Below are positions 48,601-55,723 of a stretch of DNA of 64,000 nt, piece by piece (the first letter of the stretch is position 1; each line of letters starts with the position of its first letter). This stretch comes from a virus: IMG/VR virus record IMGVR_UViG_3300042566_000180, positions 28,803-92,802 of that record; one strand, given 5' to 3'. Below the pieces are notes generated by a model. That model saw nothing but the letters and a program-made list of their open reading frames with translations. It searched no databases and was not told where the DNA came from. The translations under genes and the position numbers were made by a program.

Positions 48601-50332
48601 ATATAGTAATCCAAAAACTAGATCTTTAGCTTACAATTTATTTAACTATCTTATAGTTAAAGATGGTGCTCAGTTTAAGAGTGGTAGTTTTATTAAGTTT
48701 ATTCCACCTGCAATGTTTAAAGAGTTGTTAGATTCTACAGGGGCAGCTCATCAACTTCTTAAGGAAGACTCTTTAGTTGGTAACACTGAAAAGTACAAAG
48801 AAATATTTGGTTCTACAGCTCCAGAAATGTTTAATGAGTTTACTTCTTTGTACACTACTAACATTAATAATACATTCAATATAACAAGAGTATTTGCTGG
48901 TAAGAAAGTAAATGCACAGGCTGAAAAAAATAAACCTAAAGGATATGTACCTGAAGTTATAATGCAGTCTGAAGATGAAACTATACTAGCTATTGACTTG
49001 TTTGGTGGAGTTCGTAAACCTGAACTCATGTTGTTGATTGATGAGTTTGGTAATGAATTTTATACTGAAGTACTTGAAAAAGGTAAGTTTGAGCAAAAGG
49101 ATTTAGATAAGTTAAACTATAATAAAGAAGTTTTAAAAGCTAATGGTTTTAAACTTACTAATCGTCCTGATGAACAAGGTAACAATAGATACTATATTGA
49201 ACTACCTTATACAGTTAAGATACTTACAGGTGAAAAAGGTGTAAATGAAAAAGCTACATATTATAAACTTAGAAGTGTAGCTAAGAAGGTAAGCACTGCT
49301 ACAGCTTTTTCAAGAACTACAAAGATTCTTAAAAGAGAAGATCTTCAGAAAAATCCAGGTACACTATATGTATTTGGTGATAATGATACAAGAAAAGGTT
49401 TAGGTGGGCAAGCTAAAGAGATGAGAGGTGAGCCTAATGCTATGGGTATTTCTACTAAGAAAGCTCCTAACATGGATGATTCTGCTTTCAAATCTGATGC
49501 TGATTTTGAAGAAAATGCACGTATAATTACTCAAGACATAGATGCTATTATAGCAGTATGGAACACTGGTAAGTATAACAAGTTAACTGTGCCTCCAATT
49601 GGTGTAGGTTTAGCTAAGCTTGCTGAAAAAGCTCCAAGAACTTGGGAATACTTAAACGCTGAGCTTAAGAGATTAGAAGAAGTAGTAACTCAATCTACTC
49701 CTATAGAAGGTGTTGGGTCATTTATTAAAAATGTAGGTGATACTATAGCACTAAGCAACACAGCTGTATATGAGAAATTTGAGCCTACTGGTTCTAGAAA
49801 ACAATGGAAGGTTGGTGGACTTACAGGTGAGATGCCTACTAACTTGGTACTTAGAAATAGAAAAGCTTCTAATAATAATAAGTTTAATCTTTCTGAAGCA
49901 GCTTTAGCTAAAGCAGAAATTGAACTAGATAATATTATCGGAAACTTTGATCCTTTAAGATTTAGTACTGAAGCTAGAGATCTGCAAGAAGATTGGGGAA
50001 TTACCTTCCAGATAGTAGGTAATAAACTTACCTTCTATAAAAAAGAAAACGGTAAAGATGTTAAGTATGACACTGAGATTACTGAACCAGCTGAGCTATT
50101 GCGTGTTCTAAAAGAGACTCGTCAAGAGCAGCCTGTTTCACCAAAAGCTATGAAAAATACTTTTAAAGCTACTGATGAATCTGAGGGAGAAATGCCTAAC
50201 TTTACCAATCCTGTACCAACTGACATAGACCCAGAAGAAGCTAAGAAGAACTTACAGAAGCTTCTAGCTGCTAAAAGAAGTGAACTACAGGAACGTAAAA
50301 AAGAAGATGACGCTGGTTGTAAAGGAGAATAA
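36695..50332 (+). CDS. Giant crAss-like virion RNA polymerase polyprotein
   Basis: A single uninterrupted 4545-residue frame. Near residue 3315 the motif SGADFDIDK supplies three aspartates (3315, 3317, 3319) like the DxDxD metal site of the double-psi beta-barrel RNA polymerases. The virion RNA polymerase gp66 of crAss-like phage phi14:2 (about 2,180 residues) has such a site. Upstream there is a Lys/Glu-rich coiled coil (about 1600-1690) followed by HEAFH (His1766, Glu1767, His1770), a zinc-peptidase motif. Residues about 4210-4320 (LYVFGDNDTRKGLGG, later PPIGVGLAKL) resemble a macro-type nucleotide-binding module. The N-terminal ~1,000 residues are helical, as in packaged proteins. It would be injected and transcribe early genes. 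It is about twice gp66 length, and processing into smaller chains is possible. Confidence 0.8.
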   Translation: MALETGVIPQELQGVYSQDPFLPLPETNTSMLDLLARPSISAPISSGVDIVQSGLDAFSSSRATMNRLAAPKFFDYNAAQVDRYKSSDNFNILGFDPSGQTNNEYKYGARQTWGDIWSNGLNGMFRLAGNTYIEGWKGWANLTDAIASSSWDEAKQDLLGTPEQLLEQDKITKDIMNRYAIYSTPESEEGIFNRKFFGDMLQQSGFAVGAIGQFLTEELITFGLSTEFSIAKLGLKAPSIFGKVISKADIAADLTRLGSPVWKSRSVAEGLVQGARQLVPLGDTAYTLSKYGKAGAGIGQMAAIGVGGLRRALSEVNMATTEARMEAAGTYGELYNKLYDEELQKTGQAPSFAQEERMKASAQAAAQDNFMVNTGILMLSNRLQFDNLFSKFGTSRGLFGTTGEFADDVLKVTGKRVGKEAAEETTKLYTKGKLGTLGLIGQVARDFGGRTAAWQATKSLGKNVFKWEASEGLQELFQEGSNIALQDYYYDLYHGYKGTTMDKSIDKAIDEQANIQGLKTFLMGALTGRLLSPINYTVGKTKEFASTTSEQRATRYKNINEAVREVNAFYENPNKFLPEHIANIKVQNKIAKNMEEAVANRDQYVFNNNKNSGFAKMISSAIKTDMAGAVLDTLRGYGETFNDEEFKQAFGLDKTADNIKSTKDFFNNIANDVETFHKNWKALKDKYGDSVLIDMYKEGTPERKTALMAKRALDDAIEIMATNDYKAHKAAQRAVQLQTEMAATPQIGASVGTAFRNLGVIQNTQKEIDILKAEIEALAANPKKDTATRELLKSKKEQLKSLEEWLQHHQDLKSMEPGQKRKFNKAAKSFEKYVNAKNKEAGIDTTIKADDIQEIYKNLTEYIDLNNDVKEYVDAYNIMANPIQFVRVHQRLMESIDTTGKKLLEEHLEEIKNEFEGKPPVERKDPLAPTEQTEDVPDGLPEGAKVINKKNGIYLIEEEYEGSKFYYILNRRGAPVTELTLDAKKFPLWEAAKAYESLEEVTTYFEALAELNKDEYAEYQFDGQTLKFGDILVDAKGRKYRVITKTKPKLIQGKPKITIQPMQGSAATLTIESLAGYKLESAFEAALQPENPDAFRLKRTNELNRIYAKRNEDETQEQANARLRQLIYTTSKDAFQSGVTIKITKNQTLGNTTLVGSEGTDQNRHLQQNPEPYKIEIVYGGETIGFVTYYNRYTYLDNAGKPIALSNITKDQFIQIFDPQKKDVNEEFRKFKESYASGMKLYSAMTNQLLGGATEVTLNNEEVNGLFNVVPSAGEYDFAEEGDTRVTLDDLDYSTIGGSTYIYDRRTKYLGNGMYEDVPNAPITESLNTEELEKRIEAARFEGGEDKLRNYGRYVAVVELPNGSIKFIELQPSVYSTESFNDLVQRINAKSKEIKENNLEEKTDPKTDKTYFAAVDTSAADDINNEINQTIYVAVPGRRGYRVNIALSPTGNVRVEFATFTKGSKNPQRSIIVLQESESDGKKPLNIKDSTDFIERINRAIVDHDAKFPYKIGNVRLTKNSFKNTFSENASVDEARQMISGVNPSIVKNEGIFIYPKKQQISPSSNVVISEMRPVPQQEEPTDEELAGINLPSDIDTAQAEMIAKRIAEQEEKKRKEEEERKAKQQTKSIQDQLQDLKDERYAIIREIGDALKKSGKTRREVMRHNYDAEPRVAAINQEIAKINNSAALKVSDRLTGQDVVHINAFKKWAQQNLPEFISVEELNNIARQMKVEGVTVGMFYTHMNELNNKLEGKIAVGKDTPFKYHEAFHAVFRMLLTDQQIDKYLNIAKQELRQQGKSIAKLKQELLATKPEFYSKLTEEQLEERVYEEYLADKFDAWKSDVKTPTSAENKSFFRRLLDFVKNFFKRLKASPLDDLFQSIEKGNYRNASLAKNRFTTGPNIAITQTALKAIQIGTTVIDNEDGERESIPIYLSQQEGDILASTIAAVYHRRMSEAGLTMHSEDVLDTVFEDYANLYDKNNNPYYDSDEFIDRYGDDPVALRKAIEKLDQLFAVFSNKDFFNVLKVAVIEHTRIMGYQEEVESNDFDDKVDEYGDRVTTDNWKETYSIGGYGSLSKELRQYISTIVEETTDEFGNTRFISEDGSPTEEVLIEAVNANVLYNGILKAVAGSTDQFQMLERLRIFAENNPEARKFWTKFSNDVDLQYDEDGNFIDIGNKNQANLFQAVIKGFNQFSVDYYFINKDISKKETRVSEANRKGAARNQFSIWYNAYLRLFVDQYENVSKDSESLSRFIKSKTAALDKLATLLKKGNTYKESVLATEIDNIVLSLKDELGISLSPLFVKYSYLSTVDTKKLTANDLRILRAFEGVEVMTESDAREIASSIRSGKNPFGTNIDPDKLAESEEQVATLTAAEEPKVISEEEFEEQSEDVEDDVDAAIGRLTKIAAGNAVFDEQVSSTSYKNAEGELVFSHQLPTYNLVRAAQLQSEEFRQELKKDKFLTTNYLLNNPFFNYIADGLKIARIDGIKSSSLTKNEDGSLVEDKRLNVNQNEGITYGSMSDREFLISLFDLYANNKKHVIPGQEGQPTKQFMTSSVLLGVLEASNTGDMLNLPVIRAVEYKSGKIVLTKEAKDMLLNEVKREFDRIARVTTEINSGNYLNGIIEGYHNGEERGLKFIKTGNMLGSLLSTLEDAAKNFEDISQYNDQILNEIEKYWLADGGKLDEMITVLKEQNVIGATKEDKLENRLLTNYIFRGFKSDNKTDKDRNKMLNMVVDAPEHNIAQVLINNFINTLSARQLFIGDAAENYKNDGGIDEVKRNKGLNGSGASISSIVTASNLGINHANTKSHVVTINDPQYRGKYAGKNKEQADAQMWMSVKSFRYTLFGLGKLNQAQADLLDKIERGESVSTKDIFGEIYKDKNGISRTRGGSVSYNAQTNSIKLVYNDGKKYVKTSGILLSKQLTSVEEGNTWVARPGYEELHTIREKLEAYESANETITFAIPKSASKGYKTNIAADPNSISDENFVEHDNNFWRLQLENPSNKLLITDPTQAKQLIIAEQSRDLIVNFQGEEMTLGQVIDNYLSDTEQRVKNNYFAARDEMFDIEGAFKELKKSLKQSQITPKLGKFLNKQVETLKATGADSQLIEFFTPIKNEQTGEYVPKYDLNHPITLDKFTQLFLAYFSKGVMSEKTPGHSLALASNYGMKVAKRVTRLDENGQPLSWEVITRRQYEKDKALLAQIKDAKRYNNNLDREFDGLKVGDIYIDDLRHNVPEFDEQGNITGYFTEYMMPPHFREDMNLYNEDGSISEAALKSFAVRIPSQDKHSFVTSKLVDFLPAFYGSTAVFPHELIEISGADFDIDKVYMQIMDFYRKDGERIPYGTAKTKDGKFTEYVMYLQSSNKTFKTKLAQLRAEAVNEETYSDEEGGVYQSFEDLAKDLFSRSLDSMMIESALKELGLPSNADEYAKAVEQYGELNNGVLNNRILEAKIKLQNNDGVTKSTEGKVASAFQVAEVQPLIDIVNSFIERFPILRDVLVETGSDVDSMIGQYKAFKNNKEGARNIGPAVNSMLVYAIMNSYGKLTRVRETNGKGEELYVLTIDGHKFNSYEYNKAFQKRTEIGDGGAVSEVEGYTGERIFYHISAIVSAMTDNAKERLAARLGLNINAVGVVSNMVALGVPLETALMFNLQPSVREFYKRIAVASKKIKTPQEQDLVKAKVGEELLEELSNELVKDSTLPEITTELLENNIKSAGSNPEANVAIFSSFLNFYNQTSYYSAVAQVLKLSKGLGTSNEAIDAIEEKEEMLGLNMDDSTFSESKLPFDLRQVLTGKDASKPHHNITANYLRIKNQIQDLQKSIFMEKTYIFQRFKETILKNLRVNSKEAETFNVTLKRDIISYLGIKAYMQYLKVNGKGAKLAGLDNSMIYDAEAVARGDQFMDIIDTVKSIRQQLPKNYFANKFLNIVPVKLYDVNSGQEYFNAKSRGGINTVESNTWAKLGQHEQNRIEDSFLEIYSNPKTRSLAYNLFNYLIVKDGAQFKSGSFIKFIPPAMFKELLDSTGAAHQLLKEDSLVGNTEKYKEIFGSTAPEMFNEFTSLYTTNINNTFNITRVFAGKKVNAQAEKNKPKGYVPEVIMQSEDETILAIDLFGGVRKPELMLLIDEFGNEFYTEVLEKGKFEQKDLDKLNYNKEVLKANGFKLTNRPDEQGNNRYYIELPYTVKILTGEKGVNEKATYYKLRSVAKKVSTATAFSRTTKILKREDLQKNPGTLYVFGDNDTRKGLGGQAKEMRGEPNAMGISTKKAPNMDDSAFKSDADFEENARIITQDIDAIIAVWNTGKYNKLTVPPIGVGLAKLAEKAPRTWEYLNAELKRLEEVVTQSTPIEGVGSFIKNVGDTIALSNTAVYEKFEPTGSRKQWKVGGLTGEMPTNLVLRNRKASNNNKFNLSEAALAKAEIELDNIIGNFDPLRFSTEARDLQEDWGITFQIVGNKLTFYKKENGKDVKYDTEITEPAELLRVLKETRQEQPVSPKAMKNTFKATDESEGEMPNFTNPVPTDIDPEEAKKNLQKLLAAKRSELQERKKEDDAGCKGE

Positions 50333-50357
50333 TTATTAATTTATATACACATAACAC

Positions 50358-53300
50358 ATGGCTTGTAAAATATTTAGAAATGATGAAGGTAAAGTTGTAG
50401 CAGTTAAAGCTCCTAACGGTGAGGAGTCTAGACTATACAATGATATTATATCATTACCAGAAGTAGCTAAAGATCAAGAGTTAGCTGTAGATATGTATCT
50501 ACTTGCATACACCCCGTCTTTTAAATCCTACTTTGGAGACTTTGAAGCTGGGGAAGCTAAAGGTTTAGTAGATAGTAATAACGAGCCGTTTATAAGTTCA
50601 GTTAGAAAGTTTTTAGGATCTGAACCAGTAGTAGAAACTCCTACAGCTGTAATACCTCAAGTGCCTGTAGATATTGAAACAGCTACCAAGATGCTTGATA
50701 GACTTAAAGAAAGATTTGGTGTTGATTATCAAGTAGTTAATGAACCTAATTCTGAATGGAAAGCTAAGTTTCAAAACGGTAAGGTGTATATTAACTCTGC
50801 TAAAGAGATAACTAAAGATACTCCGTTTCATGAGTATCTACATCCATTCATCAGTGTACTAAAGACAGATAATAAGTCTTTATATGATAAGCTAATGAAA
50901 GAGCTTCAGTCTATAGAGGAAGGATTATCTGAGATTGAGAATGTTAAAGCTACAGAAGGATATAGTAATCTATCTGAAGAAGATCAAATGGATGAAGCTT
51001 TGATTAGCTATCTTGGTAAACTAGCTGCAGGTAATATGACCGATGCTGGTAATATAGAAGATAGTCAAGTTAGTAGAGTGAGACTTTCTATGATGACCCA
51101 GTTTAAAAACTGGTTACGTAGAATGTTTAATAAAGTGTTTAGTATTAAGATATCTGATTTAGAACTAAACTATAACTTACAAGACATTGCTGATATGATT
51201 AGCTTGTCTGAAAGTAAGATAGATCTTACTGGTATGCCGGTATCAGTTAAACCATTGTATCAGTTAGATGAACGTACTAGAACTTTTAAGAATCGTATTA
51301 GACAATTAGGAAACGATCTTCAGAAGCGTATAGTAGATGATATCTATTTTGAACCTAAAGCTGGTCAAGAAGACCCAGGACGTGTAATTCTAGAAGAAAA
51401 AAATCACGTGTATGTACATACAAGTACAGGTCAAACATATAAGTCTGTAACTACAGCTATCAAAGGTAAGCTTGATGATCCAGAAGGGATGTTTGAACTT
51501 AACCGTTTGTTTGGATCTCAATTTGATCAGACTCTTCAAGACATTATTGAAGGTAAAACTTTTGATCAGGCTAAACAGAGTATGAGTGGTATTATATCAG
51601 AAGATATCTCAAGAAGAGCTTATGATGCTTTACAGGGATATTTTATTGGTGTAATGTCAGATGGCTCTATTATACTACCACAAGTAGTTTTGTCTGATGC
51701 ACAAAGTGGTATAGCAGGATCTCTAGATATATTTATTGTTAAACCTAACGGTGATATATTTATTACAGATCTAAAGGTTTCTAAGAACAGTTATAAGAGT
51801 GATAACTATCGTAACAAAAAGTTTCCAGTAGGGGAAGAGTCAGTACTGGAAGGACCTCTAACTACACAGCAACAGCATGGTATACAAGTTGCTACTTACA
51901 AAAGACTTGCTGAAGTTAACGGATTTCCTGTTAAGGGAATTCAAACTCTTCATATTAAGTTGTCTATAGAAGGTTTGGGTAAAGAACAAAAAGTTACAGA
52001 CTTTGAGTGGGAAGGTATACAAACTCACCAACCAAGTGCTAACGTATCTTTTGTAGATCAGATTGTTAAGACTAAAGGTGGTAGAAGTAAAGTTAAAGGA
52101 TACAAGAAAGCTTTAGGTTTAAATAACCCTGCTAATGATGAAGACTTTTTAACAGCTGAGGAAGAAATGCCTGAAGAGGATATTCCTGGAGATATGTTAG
52201 ATAAGCTTCAAGCAACTATTAAAACCTTTGTAGATAAGCTACGCCAACGTGAGATATATTTAAAAGATCTAGCTAAGTCTAGAAGATTTGAATCTTTTTC
52301 AGAAGAGAGTCGTGAGCAGAGCGTTGATAAAGTTTCTGAGTTATTATCTTCTATTGAGATGAAAGATGCTGGTAGACCAGATATTTCATTTGGTAGATTA
52401 CTTAACTATACTAAGTCTACGTTATCAAGTATGTATAAGTATATTACTGATCCATCTAAGGTTGGTAATCCAGGATATATAGACGTAATATTAGAAGCTG
52501 AAAAATTCGTTGAATCTTATAGAGGACTTGCATCTGTTCCTGAATTAGGATTAGGATCACAAGAGCAGTTAAAGCTTATGCGTGAGGTACAAAGTTTACT
52601 TAACGCTGTAAAAGATGAAATCAATCCAGCTTTAGAAGCATATGTTAAGGATTTGATTTCTAAAAAATCTAATGCTTCTCTAACAGAAGAAGAACTTACC
52701 AAGATCCTTAAAGAAGGTTTTGATATTAGTTTAGATCAATATGCTTTAGGTGATCTTCAGAATAGTAAAGAAAGACTCTTAGCTATAGCAGCTAATCTAT
52801 ATACGGAAGCTAATCAAAAAGCTATGAACCGTACAGATGAATTTATAATCAAGATTAAATCTATAGGTAATAAATTAGCTGCAGCTTTTGGAGGTAAGAT
52901 TGACTTTTCATTCATGCTTAACTACGACAAAGACGGCAACTTTAGTGGTAGATATTTACAAGCTATAGGTCAAAAGTATTATGATCTTAAAAAAGAAATT
53001 TACGGTCTTTTAAGAGATGATAAGGGAGAAAAGATGGAATACATTCTTATTGAAAATCTTGAAGATGCTAAAGGTGAGGATGTATTATATAATATTGAAC
53101 TTCAAAGACGTAAAGATAAAGTAAGAAAGTTTAGAGAAGCTGAACAACTAGATGCTAATAATAATATTACTAGTGGAGAGTATCATAGATATTCTAGTGA
53201 GTTTATAAATGAGCGTGCTATGTATGAGATGCCTCATGGTCCTTCTGCTAAACGTGGAATACTATCATGGGTTAAAAAATCTACAGTTACAGATGAAGCT

Positions 53301-55514
53301 TATAGAAAGTTTAGAGATAAGTATTATGATCGTATTGAATACATGGGAACTATATTTGAAAAAGATGGTTCTTATAGAGGTCGTACAGAATTAAAAACAG
53401 GCTACTTTGTTAAGAGTAAATACGTTGAGACTAGAGAAACTACATTATCTGGTGTAGATATGCGGGATGAACGTTATGTAAAGCTTATGAATCCTACTAC
53501 GGATTTAGAGCGTGCTCAGAAGGACTTCTATGAAGTCTTTAATAAAGAGATGAAAGCTACATTAGAAAAGCTTCCTATTGACGTTCAGCAAAAAATGTTA
53601 GGTAAGGTAGCTAGAGTTAAAGATAATTATATTAACACTGCTAAAAGAAACGGGTCATCAATTTTTACAGCTATAACTAAGTCTCTAAGAAGTTGGTTTG
53701 ATATATCTGGTAAAGTGCATTCTACACAAAGATTAACAGATGACGATGGTGTACCTGTAGATAACTTACCTATTCTTTATACTAATGATCCTCGTAATGA
53801 AGCTCGTATAAACGCAATAAACGAAAAAATATCAGATCTTAAGAATGCTTATGTACTAGAAAAAAGTATTAGCAATGAGGTGTACGAGCAAGAGCTTAAA
53901 AAATTACAGCTTTCTTTAGCTATAGAAAACTCTAAGATTAATTTTAATGATATTAATACTGACCTTGTAGAAAACTTGATTGCTTTTAGAATGATGGCAG
54001 AAAAGTTTGAGCAGATGTCTGATATTGAAACTTCTTTGTTAGCTATATCTAAGATTGTAGAAAAGAAAAAATACTATGTTTCTAATAGCATTGGTGAAAA
54101 GTTTTTGAAAAAAGGCAGTGATGCTGATGCTGTATATCAAAAAGAAGGAGAGTCATTAGCTAATAAGCGTCTTAAGAAATGGTTTAAAATGGTCTACTAC
54201 AACAATGATCAGTATGACTATAGTACATTTGCTCAAGTTGCAGCTAAGCTTCAAAACATTACATCATTAAAAGGTATAGGTTTTAACGTATTCGGTGCTG
54301 TAAATAACTATGTAATGGGTAGAATAAACAATGCTATAGAAGCTTATGGCGGTGTTTATTTTGATCGTCCTGCATATTTTAGAGCTACTGGTGAGTATAA
54401 TAAAGACTATATGCCTGGTCTAATGAAAGGTATGGGTTCTAAAGATGGTCTTTATAATTTAAATAAACCTAACTCTAAGTATGAGGCAGTAGTTAAATAC
54501 TTTAGAATGATTCGTAAGTATCAAGAAACTTCTGGAAAAGTTGATGCTTTACAATTAGCTTACGTGTTTCAAGAAGCTGGTGAATTTAACGTACAGTCCA
54601 AGACAGGTATTGCTGTTACAATGAGTAGTAAATTTGAGCTTACTAATAAAAATACTGGTGAAAAGATGAGCATCTATGATGCTTTTAACTTTGATGAAAA
54701 TACTAACGAACTTACTCTTAAGCCAGGTTTTGATATAGATGAAGCTTTTCGTACCAGAGTTACTAATTACATCTATGAAGTTAACAAACAAATACATGGT
54801 AACTATGCGTGGGAAGATCGTATGGTAATTCAGTCTCACTGGTTAGGTGAGTTAGGAGCTCAGTTTCACAAGTGGGTTTATCCTTTGTTTAGAGCTAGAT
54901 TTGCTAAGAGATATGATAATGAAAACTTAGGTGTGATAGAAGGACGTTACAGAACATTCTGGAATGTAATGAAACACGTTTATCAAACTGAACAAGGTTT
55001 CTTAGCTAAGACAGGCGGTATGTTAGGTGCACTTGTACCAGGGTCTAAGACGTATAAGAATATGTCTGAGTTAGAAGTAAGAAATATGCATAAGAATATT
55101 GCTGAACTTGGCTTCTTTATGGCTTCTGCTGTAGCTGCTTACTTATTTAATATGTTAGCTTCTGGATTGGATGATGATGATGAACAAATGAAACGTCTTC
55201 TTAATTTCTTAACTTATCAGCAGACTCGTCAACAGAATGAAATATTAACTTTTATTCCTGGATTAGGTACTTTAGAACAGTATCAACTTGCTAAAAATCC
55301 ATTTGCTGCTTTAACTACTCTACGAGACTATGGTCAAATAATAGCAACAGCTGCTGCTATGCCGTTTCCTCCATATGATGATAACTACTTTGAGCGTGGG
55401 GTAAACAAAGGTGAGTTGAAACTATTTAAAGAAATGACTGACGTTATACCAGCATTGAATATTTTAAATAGATGGGAATCATTTGAAACAGTTAAAAACT
55501 TCTATATCAGATAG
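50358..55514 (+). CDS. Large virion protein with HExxH motif and PD-(D/E)XK nuclease domain
   Basis: A 1718-residue protein following the polymerase gene by 25 bases. An HEYLH motif lies at residues 158-162, within a segment (TPFHEYLHPFISVL) like small zinc peptidases. Residues 350-545 match a RecB/Cas4-type PD-(D/E)XK nuclease: SLDIF (Asp457), a beta hairpin to TDLK (Asp471, Lys473), then QHGIQVATY (506-514), the family's trailing Gln...Tyr helix. The middle is long and helical. The C-terminal part has a hydrophobic segment (FMASAVAAYLFNMLASGL, about 1590-1608) before an acidic DDDDEQ patch, which might enter the membrane. It is likely packaged with the polymerase. The nuclease could trim phage ends or attack host DNA on entry. 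Confidence 0.7.
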   Translation: MACKIFRNDEGKVVAVKAPNGEESRLYNDIISLPEVAKDQELAVDMYLLAYTPSFKSYFGDFEAGEAKGLVDSNNEPFISSVRKFLGSEPVVETPTAVIPQVPVDIETATKMLDRLKERFGVDYQVVNEPNSEWKAKFQNGKVYINSAKEITKDTPFHEYLHPFISVLKTDNKSLYDKLMKELQSIEEGLSEIENVKATEGYSNLSEEDQMDEALISYLGKLAAGNMTDAGNIEDSQVSRVRLSMMTQFKNWLRRMFNKVFSIKISDLELNYNLQDIADMISLSESKIDLTGMPVSVKPLYQLDERTRTFKNRIRQLGNDLQKRIVDDIYFEPKAGQEDPGRVILEEKNHVYVHTSTGQTYKSVTTAIKGKLDDPEGMFELNRLFGSQFDQTLQDIIEGKTFDQAKQSMSGIISEDISRRAYDALQGYFIGVMSDGSIILPQVVLSDAQSGIAGSLDIFIVKPNGDIFITDLKVSKNSYKSDNYRNKKFPVGEESVLEGPLTTQQQHGIQVATYKRLAEVNGFPVKGIQTLHIKLSIEGLGKEQKVTDFEWEGIQTHQPSANVSFVDQIVKTKGGRSKVKGYKKALGLNNPANDEDFLTAEEEMPEEDIPGDMLDKLQATIKTFVDKLRQREIYLKDLAKSRRFESFSEESREQSVDKVSELLSSIEMKDAGRPDISFGRLLNYTKSTLSSMYKYITDPSKVGNPGYIDVILEAEKFVESYRGLASVPELGLGSQEQLKLMREVQSLLNAVKDEINPALEAYVKDLISKKSNASLTEEELTKILKEGFDISLDQYALGDLQNSKERLLAIAANLYTEANQKAMNRTDEFIIKIKSIGNKLAAAFGGKIDFSFMLNYDKDGNFSGRYLQAIGQKYYDLKKEIYGLLRDDKGEKMEYILIENLEDAKGEDVLYNIELQRRKDKVRKFREAEQLDANNNITSGEYHRYSSEFINERAMYEMPHGPSAKRGILSWVKKSTVTDEAYRKFRDKYYDRIEYMGTIFEKDGSYRGRTELKTGYFVKSKYVETRETTLSGVDMRDERYVKLMNPTTDLERAQKDFYEVFNKEMKATLEKLPIDVQQKMLGKVARVKDNYINTAKRNGSSIFTAITKSLRSWFDISGKVHSTQRLTDDDGVPVDNLPILYTNDPRNEARINAINEKISDLKNAYVLEKSISNEVYEQELKKLQLSLAIENSKINFNDINTDLVENLIAFRMMAEKFEQMSDIETSLLAISKIVEKKKYYVSNSIGEKFLKKGSDADAVYQKEGESLANKRLKKWFKMVYYNNDQYDYSTFAQVAAKLQNITSLKGIGFNVFGAVNNYVMGRINNAIEAYGGVYFDRPAYFRATGEYNKDYMPGLMKGMGSKDGLYNLNKPNSKYEAVVKYFRMIRKYQETSGKVDALQLAYVFQEAGEFNVQSKTGIAVTMSSKFELTNKNTGEKMSIYDAFNFDENTNELTLKPGFDIDEAFRTRVTNYIYEVNKQIHGNYAWEDRMVIQSHWLGELGAQFHKWVYPLFRARFAKRYDNENLGVIEGRYRTFWNVMKHVYQTEQGFLAKTGGMLGALVPGSKTYKNMSELEVRNMHKNIAELGFFMASAVAAYLFNMLASGLDDDDEQMKRLLNFLTYQQTRQQNEILTFIPGLGTLEQYQLAKNPFAALTTLRDYGQIIATAAAMPFPPYDDNYFERGVNKGELKLFKEMTDVIPALNILNRWESFETVKNFYIR

Positions 55515-55517
55515 AAA

Positions 55518-55558
55518 TAAAAAAGGAGAGGTTATTAGCCTCTCCTTTTGTTTTATTG
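55518..55558. terminator. Bidirectional terminator between convergent operons
   Basis: AAAAGGAGAGG (55521-55531) and CCTCTCCTTTT (55539-55549) form an 11-pair perfect stem with a seven-base loop. T-rich sequence follows on the plus strand (TTTTGTTTTATT), and the A run before the stem gives a T run on the minus strand. It separates the late plus-strand block from the minus-strand block, and serves both. Confidence 0.93.
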
Positions 55559-55720
55559 TTGTCTAAGGGTGATTTCTATATGAAAGAAAAAGAAACCTAT
55601 TACTAACTCTTTGTAATAGCTGTCTCCTGACTCTTCATGTATAATTCCTTGTAAGAACTCTAGTCCAAGACATATTCTTGATGGACTAAAGAAATGAAAT
55701 TCAACTCCGTACTTCTTCAT
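55553..55720 (-). CDS. Short hypothetical protein, last gene of the minus-strand operon
   Basis: A 55-residue frame starting MKKYGVEFHFFSPSRICLGL and ending TLRQQ. It follows the stop of the receiver-domain gene by three bases, and its stop lies against the bidirectional terminator, exactly as expected for the last gene of the operon. It has a Phe-rich stretch (GFFFFHIEI) near the end but no clear membrane segment, and no family is recognised. Tight spacing and full use of the gap argue that it is real. Confidence 0.65.
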   Translation of the reverse strand: MKKYGVEFHFFSPSRICLGLEFLQGIIHEESGDSYYKELVIGFFFFHIEITLRQQ

Positions 55721-55723
55721 ATA

